64,000 bases of DNA from contig DWVP01000024.1 in the NCBI GenBank assembly GCA_019120175.1, positions 124,001 to 188,000 on the forward strand, written 5' to 3'. How positions within the stretch are numbered: position 1 is the first letter of the stretch; each line of letters starts with the position of its first letter. The notes below the pieces were generated by a model. That model did no database searches. It had not been told where the DNA came from and was given only the letters and a program-made list of their open reading frames with translations. The stretch is from Candidatus Corynebacterium faecigallinarum. Lineage in GTDB: Bacteria > Actinomycetota > Actinomycetes > Mycobacteriales > Mycobacteriaceae. The translations under genes and the position numbers were made by a program. Below are positions 28,068 through 37,700 of this stretch, one piece after another.

Positions 28068-29090
28068 TCACGGCTCGTTCAGATCCCGGGTCCGCCGGTC
28101 ATCGGCCGGCGGGTACACCATCCGCTGCGGCATCCGTCCGGTCAGCAGCTCCTCGATGTCGGACGCCGCGGCGAACACCCGCTCCCAGCGGAACTCCTTC
28201 GGGATCCCGTCGACCGCGCCCATCTCCCCGGAGTCCGGCAGGTGGTGCAGTAGTCCGGCCCGGGCCATGCCCACCAGCCCGGCGACGATCGCCTCCTGTG
28301 CCTGCACCTCGGTGAAGTGCCTGCTGGTCAGCAGGTCCGGGTCGACCAGACGCGACGGCATCCACCAGTGGCTCGTCGCCGGCGTCCCCTGCGGCCAGGG
28401 GGAGTCGTCCTCGGTCCAGATCCGCGGATCCGACCACACCTGCGGGGCATGTCCGACGAAGATGTGCCCCAGCACCTCGGCGATCACCGCGCCGGCATCA
28501 CCGTCGACCCGTCCGCCGCCGAGCTCCGGGGCCAGGCGCAGCACGTACCAGGCATTCGCCGTGTCCAGTTCCGCCGGCGGCACCGACCCGGGGACAGCGG
28601 TGTGCACGTTCAGCGTGTACGCCCCGGTGCGTTCCACGACATCCGGGTTGTCGTGGAAGTCCACGTCCATACCGATGTCACCCAGCCGGGCCAGCAGGTG
28701 CGACCACGCCTCGGATCCCTCCAGCACCGGTGCCTCGGGGCGTCCGATACCGGAGTCCTCCACATCGGCGATCAGGTCGATGTCCAGCACATAGGGTTCC
28801 CGCAGTTCCACCCGCGCGGCCCCGTCGGAGACCCGGTAGCCGTTGGAGTAGGCCTCGATCTCCGGCACCAGCTGGGCGGAGCGGGAGGTGACCTCGGCAT
28901 TGTGCCGGTAGCGCGGCCGGTAACGGCGGAAGATCTGCAGGGTGGCCTCCACCGCGTCCGGCAGGGTCAGTGAGCGTTGCCGCACGGCGAAGTCGAGGAG
29001 GACCGGCACGGTGGCGTGGCGTTCGCGGGCGTTCCGCAGGCTCCACATCTCCAGCTCGAATGCCTCGTAGGGGGTCACTACCTTGGTCAT
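28068..29090 (-). CDS. Conserved-looking protein of unknown function
   Basis: 340 residues, soluble, no signal peptide or membrane segment. The N-terminal third is basic and helical (LLDFAVRQRSLTLPDAV, FRRYRPRYRHN). The middle holds beta-rich text with YVLDIDLIADVEDSG and HDNPDVVERTGAYTLNVHTAVPG. The C-terminal third is helical (VQAQEAIVAGLVGMARAGLLHHL). No motif was recognised. GC and codon use match neighbours and the frame is clean, so it is taken as a real gene. It precedes tag on the same strand side but is separated from it by 54 bases and may not share its transcript. Confidence 0.6.
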   Translation of the reverse strand: MTKVVTPYEAFELEMWSLRNARERHATVPVLLDFAVRQRSLTLPDAVEATLQIFRRYRPRYRHNAEVTSRSAQLVPEIEAYSNGYRVSDGAARVELREPYVLDIDLIADVEDSGIGRPEAPVLEGSEAWSHLLARLGDIGMDVDFHDNPDVVERTGAYTLNVHTAVPGSVPPAELDTANAWYVLRLAPELGGGRVDGDAGAVIAEVLGHIFVGHAPQVWSDPRIWTEDDSPWPQGTPATSHWWMPSRLVDPDLLTSRHFTEVQAQEAIVAGLVGMARAGLLHHLPDSGEMGAVDGIPKEFRWERVFAAASDIEELLTGRMPQRMVYPPADDRRTRDLNEP

Positions 29091-29144
29091 TCTCGGCCAC
29101 CTCCGGTGATCATGTGTTCTGAATCACATCTTTGGCCACCGATA

Positions 29145-29780
29145 CTACCTGCGGGTGCCGTCGCCCTTCCATAACCCGGAGCAGCCGCGCCGATGTGAGC
29201 CGGTCAGGTGGGTGTCCACCAGCCCGATCGCCTCCATCAGTGCGTGCATGGTGGTCGGTCCGACGAATACGAAACCTTCCTTCTTCAACGCCTTCGACAG
29301 CGCGGTGGACTCTGCCGAGACCGTCGGCACCTCGGCCACAGTTGCCGGCCGAGGGGTCGTCGACGGCTGGAAGGACCACACGAACTCGGACAGTCCCGTG
29401 CCCGCCCCGTAGCGTCCCCGCAGGGCGATGGTGGCCTGCGCGTTGGTGACCGCCGCCTCGATCTTGCGGCGGTTGCGGATGATCGCAGCGTCCTGCATCA
29501 GCCGTTCGACGTCCTCGGTATCGAAACCGGCGACGACGTCCGGCACGAAACCGCCGAAGGCGGTGCGGAAGGCGGGGCGTTTGCGCAGCACCGTCGCCCA
29601 GCTCAGCCCGGACTGGAAGGCCTCCAGGGTGAGGCGTTCGAATACGCCGGTCTCGTCGGTGACCGGCATGCCCCATTCGGTGTCGTAGTACTCGGTGAGT
29701 ATTCCGGACGCCGCCGCCCACGCCGGACGTACCAGTCCGTCGGCGCCGGTGACGAGGTCGCCAGCCGTGGACTCAGCCAT
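29145..29780 (-). CDS. tag: DNA-3-methyladenine glycosylase I
   Basis: Removes 3-methyladenine from alkylated DNA to start base-excision repair. The 211-residue protein shows YYDTEWGMPVTDE near residue 31, then FERLTLEAFQSGLSWATVLRKR and IIRNRRKIEAAVTNA, all Tag hallmarks. The C-terminus holds PTTMHALMEAIGLVDTHLTGSHRR with the zinc-ligand type residues of the HhH-zinc snap. It lies four bases after alkB, giving a two-gene alkylation-repair unit. Confidence 0.94.
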   Translation of the reverse strand: MAESTAGDLVTGADGLVRPAWAAASGILTEYYDTEWGMPVTDETGVFERLTLEAFQSGLSWATVLRKRPAFRTAFGGFVPDVVAGFDTEDVERLMQDAAIIRNRRKIEAAVTNAQATIALRGRYGAGTGLSEFVWSFQPSTTPRPATVAEVPTVSAESTALSKALKKEGFVFVGPTTMHALMEAIGLVDTHLTGSHRRGCSGLWKGDGTRR

Positions 29781-29784
29781 GTCT

Positions 29785-30456
29785 CTAGAATCCGGTCTCG
29801 CGCAGGGTGATGTTCAGACGCCCCTGCACACCGCAGTCGAAGGGCGCTGTGTTGGGGTAGACCTTCGTCACACCGTGGTAGTTGCGCCGTGCGGGCCCAC
29901 CGAAGACGAAGAGGTCCCCGGAGGTCAGCCACACATCGGTGTACGGCCGGTTGCGGGTGGTGGCGTTGCCGAAGCGGAAACGGCAGGTGTCACCGATCGA
30001 CAGCGACACCACCGGGGCGTCCGACCGCTCGTCGGCGTCGCGGTGCATGCCCATTTTCGCGGCATCGGCGTAGTGGTTCACCAGGGCGACGTCGGGGGTG
30101 TAGGACGCTGCGAGGGCCGCGTCGCCGGTGGCGTCGGCCACCGCGCGTCTGCCCAGGGTGACGAGCCATTCGGGTACCGGTAGGACGGCCCGGTTGTTGA
30201 CGTCGTGGGCGACGCGGCTGTAGCCGCGGGAGGGGTTCCAGTGCCAGCCGAGGCACAGCATGGACACGCTCATCGGGTGGCCGTGGACCTCGGGGGAGTG
30301 CGGCGGGACCGGACCCTTGGCCCATGAGGCGTGCTGGGCGGCGATCCAGCGCTGCTGGTCACTGTCGAGCCAGGCGGGGCGGTGGTGGGCACCGTCGGGC
30401 AGGTCGGAGGCCGGGGCGTGGAGGTCGAACAGGGTGGGTTGGTTGTTGTCGTTCAT
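29785..30456 (-). CDS. alkB: Alpha-ketoglutarate-dependent dioxygenase AlkB
   Basis: Fe(II)/2-oxoglutarate dioxygenase that directly reverses 1-methyladenine and 3-methylcytosine damage. 223 residues. The iron-binding triad is visible as HRDADE (His and Asp) and NYHGV (distal His), with the 2-oxoglutarate-binding Arg in RLNITLR at the C-terminus. SIGDTCRFRFG and GDLFVFGGPARR match AlkB. The start at 30456 was chosen since conservation does not extend upstream. It lies 14 bases downstream of the PemK/MazF-like gene and directly before tag, so all three are probably co-transcribed. Confidence 0.93.
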   Translation of the reverse strand: MNDNNQPTLFDLHAPASDLPDGAHHRPAWLDSDQQRWIAAQHASWAKGPVPPHSPEVHGHPMSVSMLCLGWHWNPSRGYSRVAHDVNNRAVLPVPEWLVTLGRRAVADATGDAALAASYTPDVALVNHYADAAKMGMHRDADERSDAPVVSLSIGDTCRFRFGNATTRNRPYTDVWLTSGDLFVFGGPARRNYHGVTKVYPNTAPFDCGVQGRLNITLRETGF

Positions 30457-30470
30457 CACTCTCTGTCTGC

Positions 30471-30992
30471 TTAAGTCCACTGGTAGTCGGCGCGCAGGGT
30501 GGCGGCGATGCGGTCGTAGCGTCTCTCGGGCATGGATACGCCGCGGCGTTGGATCTCCGCCTCCGGGATCTCGACGATGCGGTCGGCGCGGGCCCAGCAC
30601 TCGTGGCCGCGTGGGTCCCACAGGCCGGAGCCGATCGGAACCCAGTTGTCCTCGTCGGCGTGGTCGGTGTTGGAGCTGATGATCATGCCGAGCAGGGTGT
30701 GGCGGTGGCGTCCGACGACCACGCAGGCGCGCAGTTCCGGGGTGGCGTTGCGTTCGGGCAGGATGTGGTACCAGATGACCTCGCCGGGGTCGGCCTGGCC
30801 GTCCATGTCGGGGGCGTAGATGACCGGGCGTGCGTGCTCCTTGGTCGGGGTGGTGACGGTGACGGCTTTGGCCCTGGTGGCGGTGTGGGTGGACTGGTCC
30901 AGGCCGAGGTCGGCGCGTAGTTCGCCCAGCCCCTCGTCGAGGTTGCCGCGGTGGTGGAAGTACCGCTCGAAGAGGCGCCGGACGAGATTCAT
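30471..30992 (-). CDS. PemK/MazF-like protein
   Basis: 173 residues. The C-terminal 110 residues carry the PemK/MazF (CcdB-fold) pattern: GEVIWYHILPE, then RACVVVGRHRHTLLGMIISS, then WVPIGSGLWD. Classical MazF toxins cut RNA and are about 115 residues with an antitoxin gene just upstream. Here an extra basic N-terminal region of about 60 residues is present and no antitoxin gene lies next to it. The activity is therefore uncertain. It leads the alkB-tag unit. The ATG at 30992 was chosen in place of an upstream one because MNLVRRLFERYF begins the conserved-looking helix. Confidence 0.75.
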   Translation of the reverse strand: MNLVRRLFERYFHHRGNLDEGLGELRADLGLDQSTHTATRAKAVTVTTPTKEHARPVIYAPDMDGQADPGEVIWYHILPERNATPELRACVVVGRHRHTLLGMIISSNTDHADEDNWVPIGSGLWDPRGHECWARADRIVEIPEAEIQRRGVSMPERRYDRIAATLRADYQWT

Positions 30993-31038
30993 GGCTACCG
31001 ATGGTACCCGGTCGGGGCGGGAGGTGGTCACGGCACTG

Positions 31039-31407
31039 TCACCGGTCAGCTCTCGGGCGCCGGCGGGTGGTCCAGTACCACGCTACGCAGCGTATGAGGA
31101 ACACCGGAAGGACCAGCGGGAGCGCATAGGGCAGGGTCAGACCGATGAGACCAAGATGTATGTCCATCAGGAGCAGCCCGGCTGCTCCGAGAAGGACGAG
31201 CAGTACGACACCGTAGTACCGCACCGCGACGTCGTGGGGGCGGAAGCTACCGATCAGGGTGAACACCAGTCCGAAGAAGCTCCCGAACAGGGCAGTGACG
31301 GTGTACTCCACGGCGGAGTCCGGGTCGGGGGCCATCCGGTCGGCCAGCAGGACCATACCGACTGTAACCAGGACGGACACCACCATATCCGTGATGTGGA
31401 GCTTCAT
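31039..31407 (-). CDS. Small four-helix membrane protein
   Basis: 122 residues with about four hydrophobic segments (MVVSVLVTVGMVLLA, YTVTALFGSFFGLVFTLIG, YYGVVLLVLLGAAGLLLM, LPLVLPVFLIRCVAWYW) and a basic C-terminal tail. The family was not recognised. A GAGGTGA ribosome-binding site sits six bases before the ATG. A much longer antisense frame over lepA is fused to it upstream and is a shadow. Divergent from lepA. Confidence 0.65.
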   Translation of the reverse strand: MKLHITDMVVSVLVTVGMVLLADRMAPDPDSAVEYTVTALFGSFFGLVFTLIGSFRPHDVAVRYYGVVLLVLLGAAGLLLMDIHLGLIGLTLPYALPLVLPVFLIRCVAWYWTTRRRPRADR

Positions 31408-31578
31408 CTGATCACCTCGTGAGGTAGTCGCATCATCAAAACTACCGGAGGTCGCGGGAGCGGGAAAGCGGTGGCGGGTGCCGCGAGGGTGTCTTGATCT
31501 GCCGAGCAACTCCGGTACCGGGATCGTGACAGGGTAGGCTCGACCTGATCGGCAACAACCACCAGGAGGACGACACCC

Positions 31579-33429
31579 ATGGCCCCCAAGCAGGAGAACT
31601 ACGCCCGCGAGACGTTCACCGACCCTTCGCGGATCCGGAACTTCTGCATCATCGCGCACATCGACCACGGCAAGTCCACGCTGGCCGACCGCATCCTGCA
31701 GATGTCGGGGGTCATCGAGGACCGTGACATGCGCGACCAGTACCTCGACAACATGGACATCGAGCGCGAGCGTGGCATCACGATCAAGGCGCAGAATGTG
31801 CGTCTGCCGTGGATCCCGCGCTCCGGTGAGCACGAGGGTGAGCAGCTGGTGCTGCACCTGATCGACACCCCCGGTCACGTGGACTTCACCTACGAGGTCT
31901 CCCGTGCGCTGGAGGCGTGTGAGGGCGCGATCCTGCTGGTGGATGCCGCACAGGGCATCGAGGCGCAGACGTTGGCGAACCTGTATCTCGCGATGGAGAA
32001 CGACCTGGAGATCATCCCGGTCCTCAACAAGATCGACCTGCCGGCGGCGGACCCGGAGAAGTACTCGGAGGAGATCGCCGGCATCATCGGTTGTGAGCCG
32101 GAGGATGTGCTGCGCATCTCGGCGAAGACTGGTGAGGGCATCCTGGAGATGATGGACCGGGTGTGCGAGTTGGTGCCTGCCCCGGAGGGGGATGAGGACG
32201 CTCCGGCGCGCGCGTTGATCTTTGATTCGGTCTACGACGTCTTCCGCGGCGTGGTGACCTATATCCGCATGATGGACGGGAAACTGGAGCCGCGCCAGAA
32301 GATCGAGATGATGTCCACCGGTTCGACCCATGAGCTCCAGGAGGTCGGTGTGATCTCCCCGCAGCCGGAGAAGTCGAAGGGGCTGGGTGTCGGCGAGGTG
32401 GGCTACATCATCACCGGCGCCAAGGATGTGCGTCAATCGAAGGTCGGCGACACGGTGACGTGGGCGGTCAATGGTGCCGAGGAGCCGCTGACCGGCTACC
32501 GGGAGCCCACTCCGATGGTGTACTCGGGTCTGTTCCCGATCTCGGCGAACCAGTACCCGGAGTTGCGTGAAGCAATCGAGAAGCTGCAGCTCAACGATGC
32601 CTCGCTGACGTTCGAGCCGGAGACCTCGACGGCGCTGGGATTCGGTTTCCGCTGTGGCTTCCTGGGGTTGCTGCACATGGAGATCACTCGTGACCGTCTG
32701 GAGCGCGAGTTCGACCTGGACCTGATCTCTACGGCGCCGAGCGTGGTGTACCGCGTGGTGGCGGAGGACGGCACGGAGATGCATGTGCAGAACCCGTCTG
32801 ACTGGCCGGAGGGGAAGCTGCGTGAGGTCTATGAGCCGATGGTGGATCTGACGGTGATCGTGCCGGAGGAGTTCCTGGGCGGGACGATGGAGCTGTGCCA
32901 GGCCAAGCGTGGCCAGATGAAGAACATGGACTTCCTGTCGGTGGACCGTGTGGAACTGCGGTACCGGATGCCGTTGGGTGAGATCGTCTTCGACTTCTTC
33001 GACATGCTGAAGTCGCGGACGAAGGGTTATGCGTCGCTGAACTACGAGGAGAACGGCGAGCAGGAGGCTGACCTGGTGAAGGTGGACATCCTGCTGCAGG
33101 GGGAACCGGTGGATGCGTTCAGCGCGATCGTGCACCGGGATCATGCGTTGCACTACGGCAACAAGATGACCGCGAAGCTCAAGGAGCTGATCCCTCGCCA
33201 GCAGTTCGAGGTGCCGGTGCAGGCTGCCATCGGCTCGAAGATCATCTCTCGAACGAATATTCGAGCGCTGCGAAAGGACGTCCTGTCCAAGTGTTACGGT
33301 GGCGACATCTCCCGCAAGAAGAAGCTGCTGGAGAAGCAGAAGGAGGGCAAGAAGCGCATGAAGAACATCGGCTCGGTGTCGGTGCCTCAGGAAGCGTTTG
33401 TTGCTGCTCTGTCGACCGACGAGGCCTAA
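31579..33429 (+). CDS. lepA: Elongation factor 4 (LepA)
   Basis: Ribosome-binding translational GTPase, 616 residues. G1 [13 protein letters not shown] near residue 28, the G2 region [13 protein letters not shown]3 DTPGHVDF, G4 NKIDL, then the LepA-specific C-terminal domain ending in [19 protein letters not shown]. An AGGAGG ribosome-binding site precedes the ATG. A TAGGCT -10-like box lies about 45 bases upstream. Ordinary in all respects. Confidence 0.98.
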   Translation: MAPKQENYARETFTDPSRIRNFCIIAHIDHGKSTLADRILQMSGVIEDRDMRDQYLDNMDIERERGITIKAQNVRLPWIPRSGEHEGEQLVLHLIDTPGHVDFTYEVSRALEACEGAILLVDAAQGIEAQTLANLYLAMENDLEIIPVLNKIDLPAADPEKYSEEIAGIIGCEPEDVLRISAKTGEGILEMMDRVCELVPAPEGDEDAPARALIFDSVYDVFRGVVTYIRMMDGKLEPRQKIEMMSTGSTHELQEVGVISPQPEKSKGLGVGEVGYIITGAKDVRQSKVGDTVTWAVNGAEEPLTGYREPTPMVYSGLFPISANQYPELREAIEKLQLNDASLTFEPETSTALGFGFRCGFLGLLHMEITRDRLEREFDLDLISTAPSVVYRVVAEDGTEMHVQNPSDWPEGKLREVYEPMVDLTVIVPEEFLGGTMELCQAKRGQMKNMDFLSVDRVELRYRMPLGEIVFDFFDMLKSRTKGYASLNYEENGEQEADLVKVDILLQGEPVDAFSAIVHRDHALHYGNKMTAKLKELIPRQQFEVPVQAAIGSKIISRTNIRALRKDVLSKCYGGDISRKKKLLEKQKEGKKRMKNIGSVSVPQEAFVAALSTDEA

Positions 33430-33447
33430 TAGGATGGCACTCGAAAC

Positions 33448-33729
33448 TCAGTAAATCGAGAAGAGCCACCAAACAGGGTCCGGCACCTGGTCGAGGTCGA
33501 GTCGTTGCCAACGGGCGAAGCGGGCCTGTGCTTGCGCGGTGGTGAACTTCTCGGTGTGATAGTTGTCCTCCTGCTGGATCTCGTCGGCGACTGCCGCGAC
33601 GATGGTTTCCCCGAGTGCGTGAAGGTCGGTGTGTGTCCCTTCCCCTGTGTCCCCCGTCGTGCTCATGTTCTTGTACATGGTCTGTGCCCAGCCCGCGTCG
33701 GGGCCGGAGAGTTTAAGAATTGTCCCCAT
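33448..33729 (-). CDS. Small hypothetical protein
   Basis: About 93 residues if it starts at 33729; a start at 33666 (MSTTGDTGEG) is also possible. The text THTDLHALGETIVAAVADEIQQE followed by FTTAQAQARFARWQRLD looks like real helical protein and ends in DPVWWLFSIY. No ribosome-binding site is clear and the family is not recognised. It is convergent with lepA and divergent from the amidase. If not coding, the region 33430-33819 holds nothing else recognised. Confidence 0.45.
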   Translation of the reverse strand: MGTILKLSGPDAGWAQTMYKNMSTTGDTGEGTHTDLHALGETIVAAVADEIQQEDNYHTEKFTTAQAQARFARWQRLDLDQVPDPVWWLFSIY

Positions 33730-33819
33730 GGGAACGGGTGGTAGCGGAATTGCAGCGCATCTGTATCTAAAACGAAAATAGAATGTCACACTCCGGTCAT
33801 TTCAGTCCCATCTTTCACT

Positions 33820-34638
33820 ATGACCACTTCAGTACCACGTATGATCGGTTTCATGACTTTCTGGAGAATCTCTGCGGGCGCCCTCGCAGCCCTGGTGGCG
33901 GTGGGTTCCGCTACGGCGGAAGCAGCGGACCTTCCTGGTTCGTCCGGACCCTGCACCGTCGCGTTGGACCCCGGGCACAACGGGGTACCGACGAACATCT
34001 TCGACCCGGAGACCGGCATCCTCATGGCGGACTATCCCAACGGGCAGGAGGACGCCGACGCCCTCGACGTTGCCCGTGCTGTCCGTGACCGGGTGGAAGG
34101 CGCCGGGTTCCGCGTCGTCCTCGTGAAGGAGGCCGTTGACGACAACGTCACCTACCGGGAGCGGGTCGACCGTGCGGCAGCCGTGGGCGCGGTGGTGGGC
34201 GTGTCGATCCACACCACACCCGGGGCCGATGGATCAGCGGTATATCCACAGCGGGTCGGGGGTTCCCGGACCGGTGAAGGGGCTGACGGCGAGATGCGCA
34301 CGGTGACTTTCAGGGACGCTGCCACCGCAGCAGAGTCACAGCGGCTCTCCACGGTCATGGCGGGTGCACGCTCCATCGCTGAACTGCGTGGGGTGCCGGT
34401 CGGCGATCTCAGCTTCGACGGGCGTCCGGGACTGTGGGGCGGGAACCTGCCGGTCATCTCACTGATCGCGGACACCCCCTGGGTCTACAGCGAGTTCGGC
34501 AGCGCGAACGGTGGCGGAGCCCACGGGATCAGTGCGGCAGAGAAGAGGCGTTACATCGACGGACTCTCGGCCGGGATTATCGCCGGGTTGGCGACCTCCC
34601 CGCGGTGCTCTCCGGTCGGGTCGGTCAGCTCGCTATAG
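33820..34638 (+). CDS. Secreted N-acetylmuramoyl-L-alanine amidase
   Basis: Zinc amidase (Amidase_3) that cuts the bond between muramic acid and the stem peptide of peptidoglycan. A signal peptide spans about residues 12-37 (hydrophobic run ending ATAEAA). The catalytic domain begins CTVALDPGHNG with the first zinc His. A later SIHTTPG gives the second His and YSEFGS the catalytic Glu. The compact single-domain layout without a cell-wall-binding module resembles mycobacterial Rv3717 (Ami1). Starts at 33841 or 33853 are alternatives and would shorten only the leader. Confidence 0.88.
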   Translation: MTTSVPRMIGFMTFWRISAGALAALVAVGSATAEAADLPGSSGPCTVALDPGHNGVPTNIFDPETGILMADYPNGQEDADALDVARAVRDRVEGAGFRVVLVKEAVDDNVTYRERVDRAAAVGAVVGVSIHTTPGADGSAVYPQRVGGSRTGEGADGEMRTVTFRDAATAAESQRLSTVMAGARSIAELRGVPVGDLSFDGRPGLWGGNLPVISLIADTPWVYSEFGSANGGGAHGISAAEKRRYIDGLSAGIIAGLATSPRCSPVGSVSSL

Positions 34639-34651
34639 AGGCGCGACCGAC

Positions 34652-36130
34652 CTACCCCGCGTACGGGTCCCGCTGCCCGATGTACTGCACACTCGAGTAC
34701 TCCGCGATGCCCTCGGCGCCGCCCTCCCGACCCAGGCCAGACTGCTTGACCCCGCCGAAGGGCGCGGCCGCGTTCGAGATCACCCCGGCGTTGAACCCCA
34801 TCAGGCCGAACTCCAGACCGTCGGCCAGTCGGTACAGCCGCGCCGGGTCCTGGCTGAACACATAGGACGCCAACCCGAACTCGGTGTCATTGCCCATCGC
34901 GATCGCCTCCGCCTCGTCGGAGAAGGTGAAGATCGGCGCGATCGGCCCGAAGATCTCCTCGCGGAACACCCGGGCAGTCGTGGGGGCATCCACGATCACC
35001 GTCGGGGTGAAGAAATGCCCCTCACCCCGCACCGGGGTACCACCGACGATCGCCCGCCCACCCTTGTCCACCGCGTCCTGCACGAGCGAGTCCAGGTTCT
35101 CCACCGCCTTCGCCTCGACCATCGGGCCGACGTCCACGCCGTCCTCCAACCCGTTGCCGATGGCCAGCGCACCGACCTTCGCGGCGAACTTCTCGGTGAA
35201 CTCCTCGGCCACCGACTCGTGCACCAGGATCCGGTTCGCCGAGGTGCATGCTTCGCCACCGTTGCGCATCTTCGCCGCCAGCACGCCCTCGACCGCGAGG
35301 TTCAGGTCGGCGTCCTCGAAGACGATGGCCGGCGCATTGCCGCCCAACTCCATCGAGGTGCGCAGCACATTGTCCGCCGCCGCCTTCAGCAGCGTCACGC
35401 CGACCGGGGTGGACCCGGTGAAGGACACCTTCCGCAGCCGCGGATCCGCCAGCAGCGGTTCCGAGATCGACGAGGCCGACTTCGAGGACACCACATTGAG
35501 CACCCCGTCCGGCAGACCAGCGTCCGACAGCGTCTGCGCGAAGTACTGCGCGGTCAGCGGGGTGAGCTTCGCCGGCTTCAGCACCATCGTGCAGCCCGCG
35601 GCGACTGCCGGGGCGACCTTGCGCGTGGCCATGGCCAGCGGGAAGTTCCACGGGGTGATCAGCAGGCAGGGGCCCACCGGCTTGTGGCGGGTGGTCATCC
35701 GCAGCGTGCCCTCGGGCACCTCCGCGTGCCGCCCGTAGTGCCGCACCGCCTCCTCGGCGAACCAGCGCAGGTACTCCGCGCCGTAGGTGACCTCGCCGTA
35801 GGACTCGGCCAGGGGCTTGCCCATCTCCAGGGTCATCAGCGTGGCGAAGGTGTCCTTGCGCTCGGTGACCAGCTCGAAGGCGCGTCGCAGGATTTCGGAG
35901 CGTTCCCGTGGGGACGTCCGCGCCCAGTCGTCCTGTGCGGACGCTGCGGCGTCGAGCGCCGCGACGGCGTCCTCACTGGTGGCGGACGCCAGGGTGGCCA
36001 GGTGCTCCTCGGTGGCGGGGTTCTCCACGTCGTAGGTGGAGCCGTCGGAGGAGTCCCGCCACTGACCGTTGATCAGCAGACCGGTGGGGACGTCCTTGAG
36101 AATGGCGGAGGTTGTGGTGGACTCTGTCAT
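34652..36130 (-). CDS. gabD: Succinate-semialdehyde dehydrogenase
   Basis: NAD(P)-dependent aldehyde dehydrogenase, 492 residues. ITPWNFPLAMATRKVAPAVA, the cofactor-site FTGSTPVG, the general-base region MELGGNAPAIVFEDADL and the catalytic Cys in NGGEACTSANRI are all intact. GlyPro-rich FGPIAPIFTF and GVKQSGLGREGG near the end match SSADH-type enzymes, which complete GABA or 4-hydroxybutyrate breakdown to succinate. No gabT is adjacent, so the substrate assignment is by family. An AGGAG site lies just before the ATG. Divergent from jetA. Confidence 0.9.
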   Translation of the reverse strand: MTESTTTSAILKDVPTGLLINGQWRDSSDGSTYDVENPATEEHLATLASATSEDAVAALDAAASAQDDWARTSPRERSEILRRAFELVTERKDTFATLMTLEMGKPLAESYGEVTYGAEYLRWFAEEAVRHYGRHAEVPEGTLRMTTRHKPVGPCLLITPWNFPLAMATRKVAPAVAAGCTMVLKPAKLTPLTAQYFAQTLSDAGLPDGVLNVVSSKSASSISEPLLADPRLRKVSFTGSTPVGVTLLKAAADNVLRTSMELGGNAPAIVFEDADLNLAVEGVLAAKMRNGGEACTSANRILVHESVAEEFTEKFAAKVGALAIGNGLEDGVDVGPMVEAKAVENLDSLVQDAVDKGGRAIVGGTPVRGEGHFFTPTVIVDAPTTARVFREEIFGPIAPIFTFSDEAEAIAMGNDTEFGLASYVFSQDPARLYRLADGLEFGLMGFNAGVISNAAAPFGGVKQSGLGREGGAEGIAEYSSVQYIGQRDPYAG

Positions 36131-36173
36131 CGCTTCTCCTTGAAGTGTTCGGCGGTGTGCCTGTCTGTTCCCG

Positions 36174-36179
36174 ATGGTA
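36174..36179 (-). promoter_or_regulatory. -10 box for gabD
   Basis: TACCAT on the minus strand, 44 bases before the gabD ATG, fits the TAnnnT pattern. It shares a 91-base gap with the divergent jetA promoter. Confidence 0.35.
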
Positions 36180-36206
36180 GGCGAGGTGTCTGTCCGACCG
36201 GGGTTG

Positions 36207-36212
36207 TAGACT
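36207..36212 (+). promoter_or_regulatory. -10 box for the jetABC operon
   Basis: TAGACT ends 9 bases before the ATG at 36222 and no purine-rich ribosome-binding site intervenes, so the jetA message is probably leaderless or nearly so. Confidence 0.45.
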
Positions 36213-36221
36213 CTCCCTCCT

Positions 36222-37700
36222 ATGCCGAACACACGCGCCGAGGGCGCCTACCAGCAGGCCGTCGGGGCCTTCAGGAACCCGACGCTCGATCTGCTGCACG
36301 GCCGCTACGCCCCCTTCGTCGTCGCCGCACTCTCCCTCATCTTCACCCCGGAGCGTCCCACCGTCGCCGTCACCGACGCTCATGTGGAGGTCGGCGACAT
36401 CGCCGAGGACCTCCGCGTCACCGGGCACGAGGATCTGCCCACCGGCACCGGCCGCGACATCTGCCGCTACTGGCGCCGCGTCGGCTGGCTCGTCGAACAG
36501 ATCGAGGACGGCACCGAGGTCTACCGCCTCTCCGCCCAGGCCGTCGGCGCCCTCGAGATGGTCGGACGCGTCGGCGGCGGCCGCGCACGCGTCTCCCGCT
36601 CCCGGGTGCGCACCCTGCTCGACTCCGTCGACCAGCTTTCCCAGGACGCCGAGCCGGACGCCGCACAGCGACTGGCGAACCTGCGGGCCGAGCGAGACCG
36701 CATCGAGGCCGAGATGGCCCGCGTCGCCTCCGGTGAGATCGACGCGGTGGAGGACGACCAGCTGCTGGAGGAGGCAGAGAACGTCCTGCACCTCTCACGC
36801 GAGCTGCCCGCCGACTTCGCCCGCGTCGCCGAGTCCATCAACGCCATGCAGCGTGACGTCGTCGCCGAGCTGCGGCGGGACGTGCGGCCTACCGGCGAGG
36901 TGCTGCGCGAGTACCTGCACCGCGGCGAGCATGTCATGGACACCACCCCGGAGGGCCGTGCGTTCGCCGGTGCGCTGAAGCTGATCGGGGATCCTGAGCA
37001 GATCGACCAGCTCACCGACCGGGTGACCAGCCTGCTCAACCAGCCTTTCGCCCGGAGGATGCGTCCTGACCAACGCGCCGAGCTGGGTGCCATCGCGCGG
37101 CGGGTGGAGCAGGGCGTGGCCGAGGTGCTCACCGCCCAGCGTCGCGCCTCGCACGTCATCACCGCGCAGGTCCGCACCCATGATCCCGTCCGCGACCGGG
37201 AGATCGATGATCTGCTGCGTGAGGCGATGGCCGGGCTGCAGATCTGGAACGGTGCCGGTGCCACAGACACAGTTGACCCGTTGCGCAGTTTCCCCACCGC
37301 CACCATCGGCCACCTGCGTCAGAACCTCGCCGATCCGCGCCCGCCGGGCACACCGGAGCCGCTGCACGACCATGAGGACGAGCCGGACGTCCCCGACGAT
37401 GACTCGCGTGCCTGGGGCGGGCCGCATTACCCGGAGCTCGAGGCGCACGTAGCGGGCCTGGCGGGATCGGGTGCAGACACCTTCGACCTGGCGGACGTCT
37501 TCGCCGACCTCCCCGGGGACATCCGCCGGCCTGCCGACCTGCTCGGCCTGCTGGAGATCGCCCATCGCCACGGAATGACCGAGTCCGAGCAGGTCACAGA
37601 GGTTGAGGCAGTGCGTCCGGACGGCACGTCCCGCCGCTTCGCCTTCGGCGCCGTACAAGCGCACACCACCCCGAGTAGACAGGAGCCCCAGCATGACTGA
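36222..37700 (+). CDS. jetA: JetA/MksF-like kleisin (DUF3375)
   Basis: First gene of an SMC-like operon. The 492-residue protein matches the DUF3375 family (JetA of Wadjet, MksF of corynebacteria), which acts as the kleisin bridging the SMC heads. The family-typical start [32 protein letters not shown] is split here into [11 protein letters not shown] and [13 protein letters not shown]; it is followed by [15 protein letters not shown]. Long helical segments lie around residues 140-230, and the C-terminus is acidic. Wadjet complexes recognise small circular DNA. jetB overlaps by eight bases. The role is inferred from family and operon. Confidence 0.88.
   Translation: MPNTRAEGAYQQAVGAFRNPTLDLLHGRYAPFVVAALSLIFTPERPTVAVTDAHVEVGDIAEDLRVTGHEDLPTGTGRDICRYWRRVGWLVEQIEDGTEVYRLSAQAVGALEMVGRVGGGRARVSRSRVRTLLDSVDQLSQDAEPDAAQRLANLRAERDRIEAEMARVASGEIDAVEDDQLLEEAENVLHLSRELPADFARVAESINAMQRDVVAELRRDVRPTGEVLREYLHRGEHVMDTTPEGRAFAGALKLIGDPEQIDQLTDRVTSLLNQPFARRMRPDQRAELGAIARRVEQGVAEVLTAQRRASHVITAQVRTHDPVRDREIDDLLREAMAGLQIWNGAGATDTVDPLRSFPTATIGHLRQNLADPRPPGTPEPLHDHEDEPDVPDDDSRAWGGPHYPELEAHVAGLAGSGADTFDLADVFADLPGDIRRPADLLGLLEIAHRHGMTESEQVTEVEAVRPDGTSRRFAFGAVQAHTTPSRQEPQHD

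Noticed and set aside
28068..29090. Second candidate for jetD by size (340 residues)
   Set aside because: No toprim-like Glu...DxD pattern was seen and it is not near the jet genes.
30471..30992. Toxin-antitoxin pair
   Set aside because: No antitoxin-sized gene with a DNA-binding N-terminus lies upstream or downstream on the same strand.
31039..33153. 704-residue minus-strand frame
   Set aside because: All but the last 122 residues is the antisense of lepA.
34233..34245. DnaA-like box (TATATCCACA) in the amidase gene
   Set aside because: One mismatch to the consensus, isolated and inside a coding region.
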